From: Sphagnum compactum
Taxonomy: Eukaryota; Bryophyta; Sphagnopsida; Sphagnales
Assembly (NCBI GenBank): GCA_965153455.1
Contig: OZ234499.1
Location: forward strand, 19,092,271-19,156,270
DNA length: 64,000 nt
Reading direction: 5' to 3'
The notes beneath the pieces were generated by a model. The model was not told the DNA's origin. It searched no databases and saw nothing but the letters and a program-made list of their open reading frames with translations. Positions within the stretch are counted from its first letter, which is position 1; every line of letters starts with the position of its first letter. The position numbers and the translations under genes were made by a program. This document shows positions 43,152 through 54,240 of the stretch, piece by piece.

Positions 43152-43276
43152 CCGATTCTCGCTCTGAGAATCGGAATGAAGACCTTGAAGGTTCTCATTG
43201 AAAAAGTGAGAACCACCCGACGCTGGTTTCTACCTTGCATTTGCATTCGAGCATCTCCAGCACCACTCTGGAGATG
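43152..43276. repeat. cluster of three perfect short hairpins
   Basis: Three independent perfect inverted repeats lie within 125 bp: CCGATTCTC-GCTCT-GAGAATCGG (43152-43174), GGTTCTCA-TTGAAAAAG-TGAGAACC (43190-43214) and CATCTCCAG-CACCACT-CTGGAGATG (43252-43276). No coding frame explains them. They could belong to a structured RNA or to the end of a transposon. Confidence 0.7.
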
Positions 43277-46200
43277 ACCTGACGGATTTTTTTCCCCATC
43301 CAAGTTTAGTTTTGTACTCTTTCGCAACCCCGCCCATAAAACTAAAACCCGGGTAGCAAATTGGTGCGCGACCACGGATCGCAAACCACGTGGACCGATC
43401 ATCGTGATGGGCCAACCTTATCGATGGCGGTGAGATCACATTAAATCCGATATTTTCTACAGGCGCCCTTCACCAGCCAGGGCAGGCAACGCGATTAATT
43501 GTGCGCACTCACTATACAGTAACACTAGGGTTTAAGGTTTACGCATCATCTTGCTATCTTACACCTAAAGCCCCTCCCTCCCTCTCTCAGATAACATTAG
43601 GGAGTAGCCGGAACTTCAGTTTTCCTTTCTAGGCGTTTTTGTTTGTAGCCAAAATAGTAGGAAGCTGTAGGAAAAAATGGCTATCATCCCCACCAAGTTT
43701 AAGCCAAATATGCCAATTGATTTTGCATGATCCATTGTGTGGTTATGCTTGAACAATTCCAAAGACATTTACAAATATAACTATCTCATTCTCAAGCCTA
43801 ACCCTAAACCTAACTTCTTTCCTTAATGATTAGTTCTTATCCTGATAACTATCTCCCACTCATTTTTAAAAATAACCATTTAATAACTTATCTTTATAAT
43901 TATTTCACCCCTTTTCGTAAGTACCCGCCAACCATGGATACAAAAAGATAAATTAATGTGTGCCTTTCCATGTCCATGATATTTATATTGATTAACATTA
44001 AATTTTTGAAAATGAATTTTTGATATTATATTGATTAAAATTTAACGCATGAATCATATCAAATTTTCTACCCTTATATATTACCCTTAAAATAAAGCAT
44101 ATTCTTGAACATCAAGTTGTCCAACATGTTTTGGATGAAGATTAGTGAAAATTTGTCAGAACAAGGCTTTTATTTAAAAAATATCTTGGGCTGAACATTT
44201 TTTTTGAAGATGTTGAGGGTCACAAAAAGCCATTGCATAGTGTGATGCCTACTCATCGGCCCAAGTACACTTGCTATTGAGACACGTAAGTTATCTTGAT
44301 TGTGTTTTCTCACATGTCCATGTTCTGTTATGTATCGTACATGATATTCATAATTTGGTAATGAATTAAGGAATTTATTACACATTGAGGTGAGAATTTA
44401 AAACATTAAATATTAAAATTCAATGGTTTTTGGGAATCAAATTATTGTCAGAAGTATCCATGGGCATTAATTTTGTGAGATTTTTTGGCTACTTAGGCAA
44501 AAAGAGACGATTGTTATCGTGGTTGTCTCCATTTTTTTATGTATGCTTTGGGGTTTTGTTTACATCACAAAAGTTGAAAACAAATGATTTATGAATCATC
44601 ACTTTTAGCTCCCTATTCTTTTATAGTTTTTTTTTAATGTAACAATTTCATAAAAATGACTCCATCCTTCTATGAACGACTTTTTATAGGGATGTTCTGA
44701 CTATATATTTGATGAAGAAAATATAAACTGAGAAAAAGTGAAATTTGCAGGTTTTATCACCAAGTTTTGGGGGAAAAAAGAAAAAGAAAGAAATCCCAAG
44801 AATTCTATGTTGGGTGCCCATAGTTAGGAAACAATATAGAAGAGTGCTTAAATCGTTCCACTTTCATATCTTGTTTATAGCCCAATTTGGCTAAATCTTT
44901 GTTATGGAGGATCAGCCCTTCAACTACACCACAAAATTAGAAAGAGAGAAACACTAATCACACCATTTAAATAAAAACTATCCTACATTTTTTTATATAA
45001 AAAAAAAAAGGATTAAAGAAACCAAAAGAGATGGAAAAGAAACATTTTCCTCTATTTTTGGATGTTATCTATTTTTTTTGATGAAAAAAGTTCCTTTGGT
45101 TCACTAATGTCAGTGATTGACCCATAAGGTGACATTTGATTGGGTCCTTTTAATTTTCACTGGTTTAGTACCTTGGACAGCTTCAGGGGAAGGAACTTTC
45201 CTCCTTTACAATATATAATGATAATCAAGTGAGTTTGGTGAGCTTTGCATCGGCCTGCTAAGCACCTTTTTGCCCCCACCCACCAACCAATGTGCCATCT
45301 GTGCACGTTACACAAACACCAACCATCTGCAAGCATCGACCTACTTGCCTTCGACCTACCGATCCCTGACACACTTGTTCCTACCGACCGCCCACGAATC
45401 AATTTTGATTTTCCATAAGACTTTCAACTAGGCACAATCTTATCCAGCCCAGGGGGGGCAAAAATTGATGTGACATGTCAACTTTTCATTGGCAATGATG
45501 TCAACATTCCAACAAATTGCATTGGTTCCGCCATCATATTTGGCACCCGTTCGGACTTCAAGTCCCTTTCAAATGCAAGCAAATCAACCGAAGCCTGGTA
45601 TAGAAAATAATACCAATACAGGCCATGTATCGGTGACCAAAAATAATCTACCCCATATTGGGGTTATATATCGACGATGGACGTGATCCAGGGGCATTGG
45701 GAAAATGAAAATGATCTGCGCAATTGGTGTTTTTCCAAGCAGTTAAAAGTGATCTCAATAATGTGTGGATGACCAAAAATAATCCACATCATCCATGCCT
45801 TACCAAAAAAGGATCCACCCTATGGAGTGAATATAAATCATCTCTTTCGTCCACGGGTGATTGAAGATGATCCACGACATCCACGAATGTTTGGAAATGA
45901 TCTACCCCATCCATAAACGATTAAAAAAAATGATGAACGTTTTTTGGGAAAGTGATTGTGCATGATGTCCGGCATTCATATGTTAGAATTATTACCAAGA
46001 TTGCAACCCGATTCAAATTACCTTTGGAATAGGCTCTCAGAATGTTGGATTTGCGAATGTTCAGATAAGTGCACAATATCGAGGATCCACGTACTCTGTG
46101 TTAGGCTTTAAATAACGCTTTGCTGAATTCTTTCCTTTCACTAAAGATTTTGTTTGTTGCTTGTCGGTGGACTTGTTGGTGCATCTATTGATCGTTCATT

Positions 46201-49200
46201 CATTCTTTTCCATGTGACTAGGAAGTGCATGTTCAAGAATGATGAACTTACAATTAATATATCGAATTGGTATTGTTGCACTTTAATTATATTTGTGTAC
46301 AAATGTTCTTAGAACATCAACATTCACATGAGGGTCTGGAAAGCGATGTATGTGTGTGTGTGTGTGGAAAAACATTGCGAGTGTACGCACCAGTTAAGTA
46401 GCAGTAGTAGCAGTGGTTTTTTTCCTTTTTTCTTTCCTTGCTTTTTTTTTGTGTCTTCAATGGCCAATTTTGTGATGTCACCAAAGTGACCATCATCCCC
46501 AAAAAGAAGAAAGAAAAACAGAAAAAGGGGCCAAATTCGCCAACATCACCAACTACGAAAGTTTTATTTTTAAAAAAGAAGGAAAAGGGGGTCCTTCCGT
46601 AGTATTGGCTACCTAATAGAACTTACCATAAAAGTCTGGTGTTTCAGAAACTTTTTTTTCCCACAAAGTCTAGCCAATTTGGGACCATTTATTTCCCACG
46701 AAAAATCCTTCAAATAGGTTGAAATTTGAAATCATATATTTCAGGTGCAAATTGGCAAAAAAACTGGCAATAAAAAAAATCAAGGAGCTGCACGTAGGCA
46801 GTCATATGTACATTACTACACATGCTGAGTAGGCCAATCACGTGGCTGCCCAAAAAAAGAACTAAAAATATATAAATAAACGAAACGGAAAATGGGGCAA
46901 GGGATGATGGGGAGGTCAATGACGGAAAGAAGGACAGATGGACGGAAGGACTGACGGACGGACGAACAAACAGACACAAACTAAAAAAGAAAGAAAGAAA
47001 GGAAGGAAGACGGACATACGTAGAGCTCTTTCATCCCACTGCCCTGGTCGCAATTCTCGAATGTCTGTGACGAACACATAGACAAACAGACACCACCACA
47101 TTTGCTCTTATACTAGTGGGTAACCCGTGGCTACGCCACTCCAGCCACCCCCAACGCTTTGTGCTTCCATGTTTGGATTTGTAGCCAGGTTTGGCTAAAT
47201 CTTCTTTCAGATAATTGCCCACTTTTTCCACATCTTCCTACAGATGATGGCCATTTTGGCTATAAACAAAAACAATTCGCAAAAAAAAAAAACCCGCCGG
47301 TGCTATTATTACCATATGGTTGAAGAATGGGTACCTTTAAAATAAATACACTTATTATTACATTTTCTTTCAAGGAGAGGTTTACAAAATTTAAAATAAT
47401 AATAATACAATTAATATGATTATTTTGGGGTGCACAAATAGACAAATCCATTTCAAAAATGGAGGAATCCATAGTTTTGACTCTTACCCAAAATTGGACC
47501 TGGACTTCAAACCCCAATCGTTGGATTCGAAGAACTTGGTCTGGGAACCTCAAGCTACACGTGGATCGAGACCTGGACCTGGAGCTCGACTTGAAACCCC
47601 AATATTTGGCTTCGAAGAACCTGGATTGAGACCTGGTTTGGGAACTTCAAGGTGCAACCGTGGATCTGGACTTCAAACCCTGAATCTAGGGTTTGAAGAA
47701 GAAGAAGAAGAAGATGAAGAAGAAGAAGATGAAGAAGAAGAAGAAGGAGGTGGGGACATGGTTAGGGAACCTCAAGCTACACATAGACAGACAGACAGAC
47801 ACCACGTTTGCTTTAATATAGAGGATATAGGATCCTGCAATGTGACCTAATTTCACACGAGAAGAAATCTTGTAAATACGATTTAGTTTCCTTTATTGTC
47901 ATTTGTAAGAAAAATTAAACAATATCTCCTTTAAGTAAATGTTTTTTTTCTTATCGTAAATGGTAGGGCCACCATGCGACACATGCCATGCCCGTCGTGT
48001 TTTGTTTGTCCTGGATGGCGAACATGTGTCGTTCGGATAAACCTTGGCCGAATTGTGTGGTGGATGAAATTGAACCAATAAAATGCAAATTGGTGCCATG
48101 AATGAAGATTTGATGTCAGACGCATTGGTTTACAATACAAATGTCGGTCGCGAGAATGAAAACTAATATTAAATTATTGGTAACAGAGCGGGGGGAAATT
48201 GATATTTACTTAAATTGATGTCATATTCATTTCCTTGAAGAAATTACTTTATTTTTTCCATAGGAGGGTCCAAAAAAATGGGTAGCCGACGTTGTTTTGG
48301 GAAAAGGAACATTATGGCAACGCCGCAGGGAATATCTAACCAAATAATAATTAGGGTTGTTTTGGGAAAAGGAACATTATGGCAACGCCGCAGGGCATAT
48401 CTAAAGTACATCATCGTGGCGAATCGCGGTTAATTTTAATTGGTAAATGCCCTAGGACATTTTTGGTAAACAGTGTTAGAGTTTTCACGCTTGCACAAAG
48501 TTTAATATATCGCACATCCTTTTTAATCTATAATCATTCATTATAACAAAGTTTTGTTGGGATGGAGGACGAATTAAATGTTTATTAAACAATGACAATA
48601 AGGATCAGATCTATTTCCCTCCAAATATACAAAAGATAAATTGGCCATGAATCATGCATGTCCGTAAATGTTGTGTGATGGCCCAGGATTTTGACACCCC
48701 CCCCCCCGCGGCCCCCCAAAAAAACAATTTCCATATGCTCCTCCATCCTCTCCCAATGGCCCTTGTAAGCCCTTTAATTTCTTGTTATTTTTACATATAA
48801 TGTTCTATAAAATTGTGTCAATGTCGACATTTTGATGGGTAGTCAAAAGCTAAATAGAATGTAAACGTAACTATTGAAGCTGCACACAAAAACGTAAAAT
48901 AATTCGAACCATGTCCTGCGAAGTTATACTATAATGGAGTACAGCGAAAAAATAGGAAAAGGAAGTCGATTAGCGAGCCAGGGAGTGAGCTTCCATTGAG
49001 AGGTTCTTTAAAAAGTTAGTGGGGTGGTACCCTAAGCCCCAAATTGAACTTTAAAATTTTGCGATTCTTTGCCATCAAAAGAAGTTTTTTAACAAAATTA
49101 TAATGTGTGGTTTGACGTGATATAAGCAAAACATGATGTGTGATAGCACCGCGGGGAAACGTTATACGGGTATCATACCTTAAGGAACATGTAAAAATTA

Positions 49201-49769
49201 TAAAATATGTTTCGTATATGGTGCACAGGATTTTTGTACAGGCCAAATTAAACACCTAAAACTATGTTCAACATTTTCCCAAGCGTTATCAATGAATACA
49301 TGATTGTATCAAATCCACCACAAAGTAATTTACCTTTTCATAAAATTTATTAGATTTCATTTATGAAGATAAATAATATATATGCATGGATGGAAGTAAA
49401 AGGCTGCGCAACGTGCTACGAAGGCCGAAGTACATTTAATCACGTCATTTATCAATTTTTCCAAACATAATGAAATTAGAGTGGGGCGCAGAATAAACAT
49501 ATGGGGTTGGAGATTTATTTTTTCCAATTTTTTAGTGTGCAGCAAGAATTTCTCTCGCAAAATCTCGTGATTTGGAAACCAGGAGCTGTTCTGTATGTGT
49601 CACCAAGAGTGCTTCACATCGCCGAACTCTTCTTGTTCCTAAGGTGAGCAACCTGATATCGGGCTCCATGTAAATTTCAAAGATACATTTTATAATCTTG
49701 TACGCAAGGTCGGCCCGTCCTTCAGATCACGAACTTTTGGATTGTCATTTTTTGCACATGTTATGCTCG
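43277..49769. other. intergenic region with simple repeats
   Basis: No gene recognised. It holds a telobox-like AACCCTAAACCTAAC at 43796-43812, a TG microsatellite at 46350-46367, and GACG/GAAG tetranucleotide DNA at about 46915-47025. A degenerate ~100-bp repeat at 47490-47695 leads into a GAA tract (47695-47747), and there is a C11 run at 48697-48707. The sequences CAAACAGACACCACCAC...CTTATACTAGTGGGTAACCC (about 47090-47120) and CAGACAGACACCACGTTTGC with an ATATAGAGGATATAGGAT tail (about 47790-47832) resemble the 3' tails of RTE-type LINEs or derived SINEs; low confidence. The 144-codon frame 47416-47850 is a product of the repeats. Confidence 0.45.
48291..48403. repeat. 48-bp direct duplication, 65-bp period
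   Basis: GTTGTTTTGGGAAAAGGAAC and the following 28 bp (to CGCAGGGNATATCTAA) occur at 48291-48338 and 48356-48403 with one difference. A 17-bp AT-rich spacer lies between. Recent local duplication; no frame of interest. Confidence 0.85.
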
Positions 49770-51270
49770 CAGGGGGGGCATTACACCACAAACGGCACAC
49801 GTTCCATTTCGCACACATGCCAGCTTATTTGAGTGCGGGGAGCAAGTGCAGGTATCAAAACTTGAACCTATACCAGCATTTGCATTTGTTTCCCTCCCAA
49901 AATTTCATCTGTTGTCGTTGTGGCTTTCCAGTGCAGCGGATCATACCTTAAGGAACATAAAGTTATTTTGTGAATCATGCAGCATGTTACAAATTCTAAC
50001 TTGTTCTCATTATGAGATCTTAACAAAACTTGTATGACTCGCTTTGAGAAATTTGTAGAATTTTTTGGTGGTTCAAAAATGTTATCTGTGTGGGCAAAAT
50101 GAATGTTTGTCCGCACAATACCAAAGTACCGTAGTGTGCAAACATTAGTTCAGGCTATATTGGTTTGCGCAGCCCCAAACATTTGAAGTGCGTGCATTCG
50201 AAGTCTGTTGTACGCACGGAACTTGTGTTGTTTTCATATGTCAACTCCCGCCCTTCACTGTTATACAGGAGCGAGGAAGCGGAAGGAGCACAATCGTTAG
50301 ATCACATCGCAAGTCCAACTCCACGTATGTGCGAACTTATCCAAGTAAGCACATGTGCAGAACTACCTTAAGGGGGGGGGGGGTTGCATGAATTTGAACA
50401 CCCTCCTATTGAGGGGATGTTGGTGTCGGGTAAGATCATCGACACCTAAAATTTGGTTTCGTGTGTATGCAGGGTTAGAGTGGATTCGACAAAGCCGGTG
50501 TTATTGGTATATTGACCTGTGATTTTCAATTGTAACCCTGATGCCTGCACAAACCTGGGTTTGAGCACAGCGAGCCATATGTATAGGTATTAAAAATACC
50601 AACCCTAGTACACCATCATCCACATTCGCTTCCCTCTCAAAACTTGATTCGGGGTCGTTGTCACAGTGAAAAAATCGTCGGGAACGGAGAGCTCTCGTGT
50701 GAACGGTGTAACATGTTGTAAAATTGAACTTGTTTTTCATACATAGAATTATGAAATCGCAGAAAAAATTTGTGTGATTGCACCTGATATCTTTGCAGTG
50801 ATTTTTTCATGTTTCAATGAAGTCACTTATTGCCGGCAAAACGGATGTTTGTCGACTCGACACCAAAATAACACAGTGTGCAGACATCGGTTTAGGATGT
50901 ATTGGTTTACAGAGCTCTAAGCATTTGGAGGATAGAATCATGTTTTCGTCTTTCCACTCGCGCACTTCCATGCTTTGCAGGGGGCCACGGGGCGCACGGA
51001 GCACGGTGGTTAGATGCCATCGCAAATTCCACTACATATATACGCCCGAACCCTTATTCCGGCACTGAGACCCAGTAAGCGCACGGACCCGACATCTTTG
51101 GTGTATGCAGGTATTTGATCTTGTGTAGATGTTCTGTTCGGGAAAATCAATGCGTACACTGAAATCAGAACTGCATTTTCCTATGTATGCAGGTTACAGG
51201 TTGGTTCGACTGGGCTCGAGTTATTCGTGTATTGACCAATCACAACCCTAAACCCAAAACATCTGTCCGT
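49770..51270 (+). repeat. degenerate ~0.72-kb tandem repeats upstream of the OrsD-like frame
   Basis: Unit landmarks recur in order. The CTTCCCTCYCAAAA region (49890s, 50630s) is followed by TGTAACATGTTGTAAA-like sequence, then ATGTTTGTCNRC...AGTGTGCARACAT (50101, 50843). Next comes TTAGATNNCATCGCAA (50297, 51009), then a GCAGG...GGNTTCGAC...TATTGACC block (50470, 51189). Spacings are 742, 712 and 719 bp. An earlier relic with ATCATACCTTAAGGAAC lies at about 49172, against 49940 in the next unit. The last unit runs straight into the zinc-finger ORF at 51286. This recalls the tandem promoter monomers of some retroelements; that parallel is inference. Confidence 0.65.
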
Positions 51271-51285
51271 TATCAACCGATATTC

Positions 51286-53378
51286 ATGGCCGACTTCCGA
51301 TGCCCCGAGTGTAACATTTGTTTCGCCGCTTCTCATCAATGCGATGGACATCACCGATCGGTGCATCGACCAACTTGTAAGATCCGTACCCCCACGGGTC
51401 GAATTACTGTCAATCGGTCGATCGACGGCAAATATCCTTGCCCTGTGGATTCCTGCAGGAGCACATTTGAACGCAGTGATACGCTCCAGAGCCATTTCAA
51501 AGGGCGACATGCAGAGCAAAGCAACTCCGCGCTAAATCAACACCTTGACGACAACGTGCAAATCAGGGCAATGTCCCTGGGCATGTTAATCGAGGCGCCC
51601 ATCGAGCAAACACCGAAACTGTTCCGTGATGTCGGCCTTACGGTTCTCAACATCGAGGATGGCATTCGTCTCCTGTTGTGCAGGGTTTGCAACGTATGTC
51701 TGGAGCCCGAGGCTCACCGTGTGCATAACCACTTGTTAGGGCACGACAATTGGAGAGCTCCCAAACGACATCGCAACGGTGGCCCCCGTCGCGTGACTGG
51801 GATCCCACCTGTTACGGATTTCGCATCGCCGTTCGACGACATCGAGTTCACCCAGTTGCAAGACCCTCGCCTAGAAAGGTATACCACATCTCCACGGCAC
51901 GAGCTCTTGCCGGTGGTCCCAGGGATAAGGGTTGTGAACGGATATCGATGCGAGGCGGATGGATGTGGGTACTATTCCGCCACCAAGAAGGTTATGGGCA
52001 ATCATCGTCGCGCCAACCATTCCTTACCGATTCATGCCAACGGTCAACCGTGTCAAGTGCAGCGCCTTTTCAGAAAGGTCGGGTACACCGCGTATTTTGG
52101 TGTGGACCACTAGAATACGGAGCTCGAAGGCGATCCAGCAGGGCTCCGTCTGAAGGAGCAGGTGCACGTTTCGTTGCAGGCCCACCAATGTTCCCTGGGA
52201 AATGCGGCACCAAATCCATCCATTCGTGAGTTGAGTCCATGGCTCAGAGTGTCTCGTTGGCACGAGTTAGCCGTTAACCACATCATTCCGGCAGGCACGC
52301 CGCTGGATCGCATCAAGCGAGCGAGCGTGCTCCCGAACCCGATCGACGGGGAATCCAATTTGGATCGTTTGCCTTCGATGGTTCGAGGGTATTTGGAGGT
52401 TGCGTAAGCCATGATCGGTCGTGTGCCATATCATCTAAGGCGGTTGGTGGTTTCGGTGGAGGATTCCCCCATGGCCATGGTGGGGCTCAACCAGCTTTGG
52501 GTGCCATCGACAATAAGCAAATATTGTATGTTGATGACCAAGCTGCTCACTACGATGGTCCAATCCAGGGACAGCGCCCCGGTGGACGATGAGCCATTCG
52601 TCAACGTTCTCGGCGATTTGCATCTGGATCTCAGAGATGCGCTGGAGAATCCCATTTCTCACATCCGAACTCGACAAGATGCGGACAGGGATCACGAAGA
52701 TCTCGTTTCGATCCACGCGGTGTTGCTGCACATTTGCAACCCGTCGACGTGTCCGGTCGTTCAGCACGGGCCGCAAACCGGTTGTCCGATAATAAGGTTC
52801 CTGATCGTGAACAGCTTGAAATCAGACCCTTCGTCGACCAACCTCGCTTTCGAACACGTTCGACATGTGACAGGTCCCGTAGCCATTCTCCAATATTGGT
52901 GGAGATGCACGATCCTCATGTAGCTGGTGCGTTCGTTGTGGCAGCCCGGTCACCCCCCAATCCCGTGGTGCGAAGTCGACGAGTGGCTCGCTTACGTTCG
53001 GGACAGTGCCAAAGACACACCGTTCAACAGACTGCGAGAGACCATGCGCCTCGCATGGAGGCTGGTGAGCGACGGCCCCGACATCCTGAGACTCGTTCGG
53101 ATCGGTCCCATGGCATGCACGATCGACGGTCAAGCCGTCACCATCGACACGTTACGAAACCTGGTCGGCGAGCTGCTCCGCAAGGCAAATCAAGTGATGA
53201 GCAACTAATTGCTGTTGGGACTCCAGACGGCCTGGATCAGCCGGGTGATAGCCGAGGGCAACGTTGAGGACAGGGCGAACGAAGACGAAGTCGGGTATTC
53301 TTTCTTGTAGGATGTTCGTAACGAATTTCATCGCCACGGACAAGATCTCGCCATCCACCTTTTTCAGCGATCGGCGCA
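51286..53378 (+). pseudogene. OrsD-like (DUF3505-type) C2H2 zinc-finger protein, five in-frame stops, cut by an LTR
   Basis: From ATG 51286 (MADFRCPEC) one frame continues about 697 codons to the LTR at 53379 with no frameshift. It is interrupted by TAG 52111, TAA 52405, TAG 52921, TAA 53206 and TAG 53308, each one C-to-T from a Gln codon. Zinc fingers: C6-C9-H22-H27, C52-C57-H70-H75, an OrsD-like CRVCNVC...HNHLLGH (132-153) and C222-C227-H240-H245 (GYRCEADGCGYYSATKKVM). The order resembles OrsD proteins: a CLxP-type finger, a GYxC finger, a VQRLF...YFGV stretch, then SPWLRVSRWHELA, a long helical region, and a late FLxDVRNEFHRHGQ motif. In fungi such proteins occur near telomere-linked helicase genes or in biosynthetic clusters; their function is unclear. 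It is GC-rich compared with its flanks. The rest should lie beyond the inserted elements. Alternatives: stop readthrough, or TAR read as Gln, both less likely than decay. Confidence 0.6.
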
Positions 53379-54197
53379 TGTCGCAACCCCACTTTGTCCA
53401 AGTGTGGGGGTGAAGCCCAACACTTGGAAAAGTTGGAGGTTTGGAGTCCTCCGGGACTCCCGAATGTTCAGAGCTCGACAGCAAGGCCCAAAACACCTTT
53501 CATTGGGGTGTTCTTGGTGTCATTGGAAAGGTCTTGAAACGTAGATATCGAAAATGGCCTCGCATTGGCCATTTGGACATCTTCAGCCCAAGTTATGGGC
53601 AAAAGAAGGGCCGGGAGTCAAACTGGCAGTTTGACTCCCGACCACTAAAAGTCGGGAATCGACCCTTTCCCGAGGTCGCCTCAGGGAGTGCGACATGGCG
53701 TTGAAAAGATCTAGACGAGGGCTACAACTTTGGTTCAGACCTCGTCGTGATCGGACTTCGGAATCGGGAGTTATGACCGTTCAAAGTCCCGGGAGTCCCG
53801 CCGGGACAGTTTCGGGACTCCATTTCGGGAGTCCCAACAAAATGTGCCATTTGGATGTAGCCTCCGTGGTGAGTTGCAGAGATAACTATAAGGGGGAAGG
53901 TGGTGGCTTCCCCCAAGTCCGGGCCGTGGCGAGTCAAGTAGTCCAAAGTGCCCGTGGCTTGTCCCAACACCCAAGGGTGTTCCCGAATGTGAACTAACCC
54001 ATTTGTGGTTGGTTTGGATGCAGATTCGTGCTTGATCTACTAGTGCATCTTCCTAGTCTAATCCCGGGGCTTCCAACTCGACCCTCTACCCCTTTCTAGA
54101 GTTGGAAGTCGGGAGCGTGCCCTTCGGTCCCCACTTTCCGCAACTTCACATTGGTGAACCCTCAAGTGGGTTCACCTCGGGACCAAGGAGCGCGTCA
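53379..54197 (+). repeat. type I LTR (5' LTR of element D), reference copy
   Basis: 819 bp, TGTCGCAACCCCACTTTG ... GAGCGCGTCA. It is the most complete type I LTR here and is used to place the fragments at 7605, 15641, 20419 and 58620. It contains the inverted repeat TCCCGACCACTAAAAGTCGG and GGGACTCC-ATTTC-GGGAGTCCC. An ATG at 54151 inside it is in frame with gag but upstream of the PBS, so it is not the likely start. Confidence 0.95.
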
Positions 54198-54199
54198 CG

Positions 54200-54211
54200 T
54201 GGTATCAGAGC
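54200..54211 (+). promoter_or_regulatory. primer binding site (element D)
   Basis: TGGTATCAGAGC, two bases after the LTR CA end; initiator-Met tRNA type. Confidence 0.95.
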
Positions 54212-54240
54212 TCAAGGTGAAGCTCAACGACATTTTTGGG

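Noticed and set aside
47416-47850. 144-codon ORF with a poly-Glu tail
   Set aside because: Produced by a degenerate ~100-bp repeat and a GAA microsatellite.
52734-53267. 177-codon plus-strand ORF in another frame
   Set aside because: Arg/Pro/Ser-rich shadow frame of the GC-rich OrsD-like gene.
51286-53378. Alternative nuclear code with TAA/TAG read as Gln
   Set aside because: Only five of about thirty Gln positions are TAR. The Ty3 frames do not use TAR routinely, and simple C-to-T decay explains all five. It is kept only as a remote alternative.
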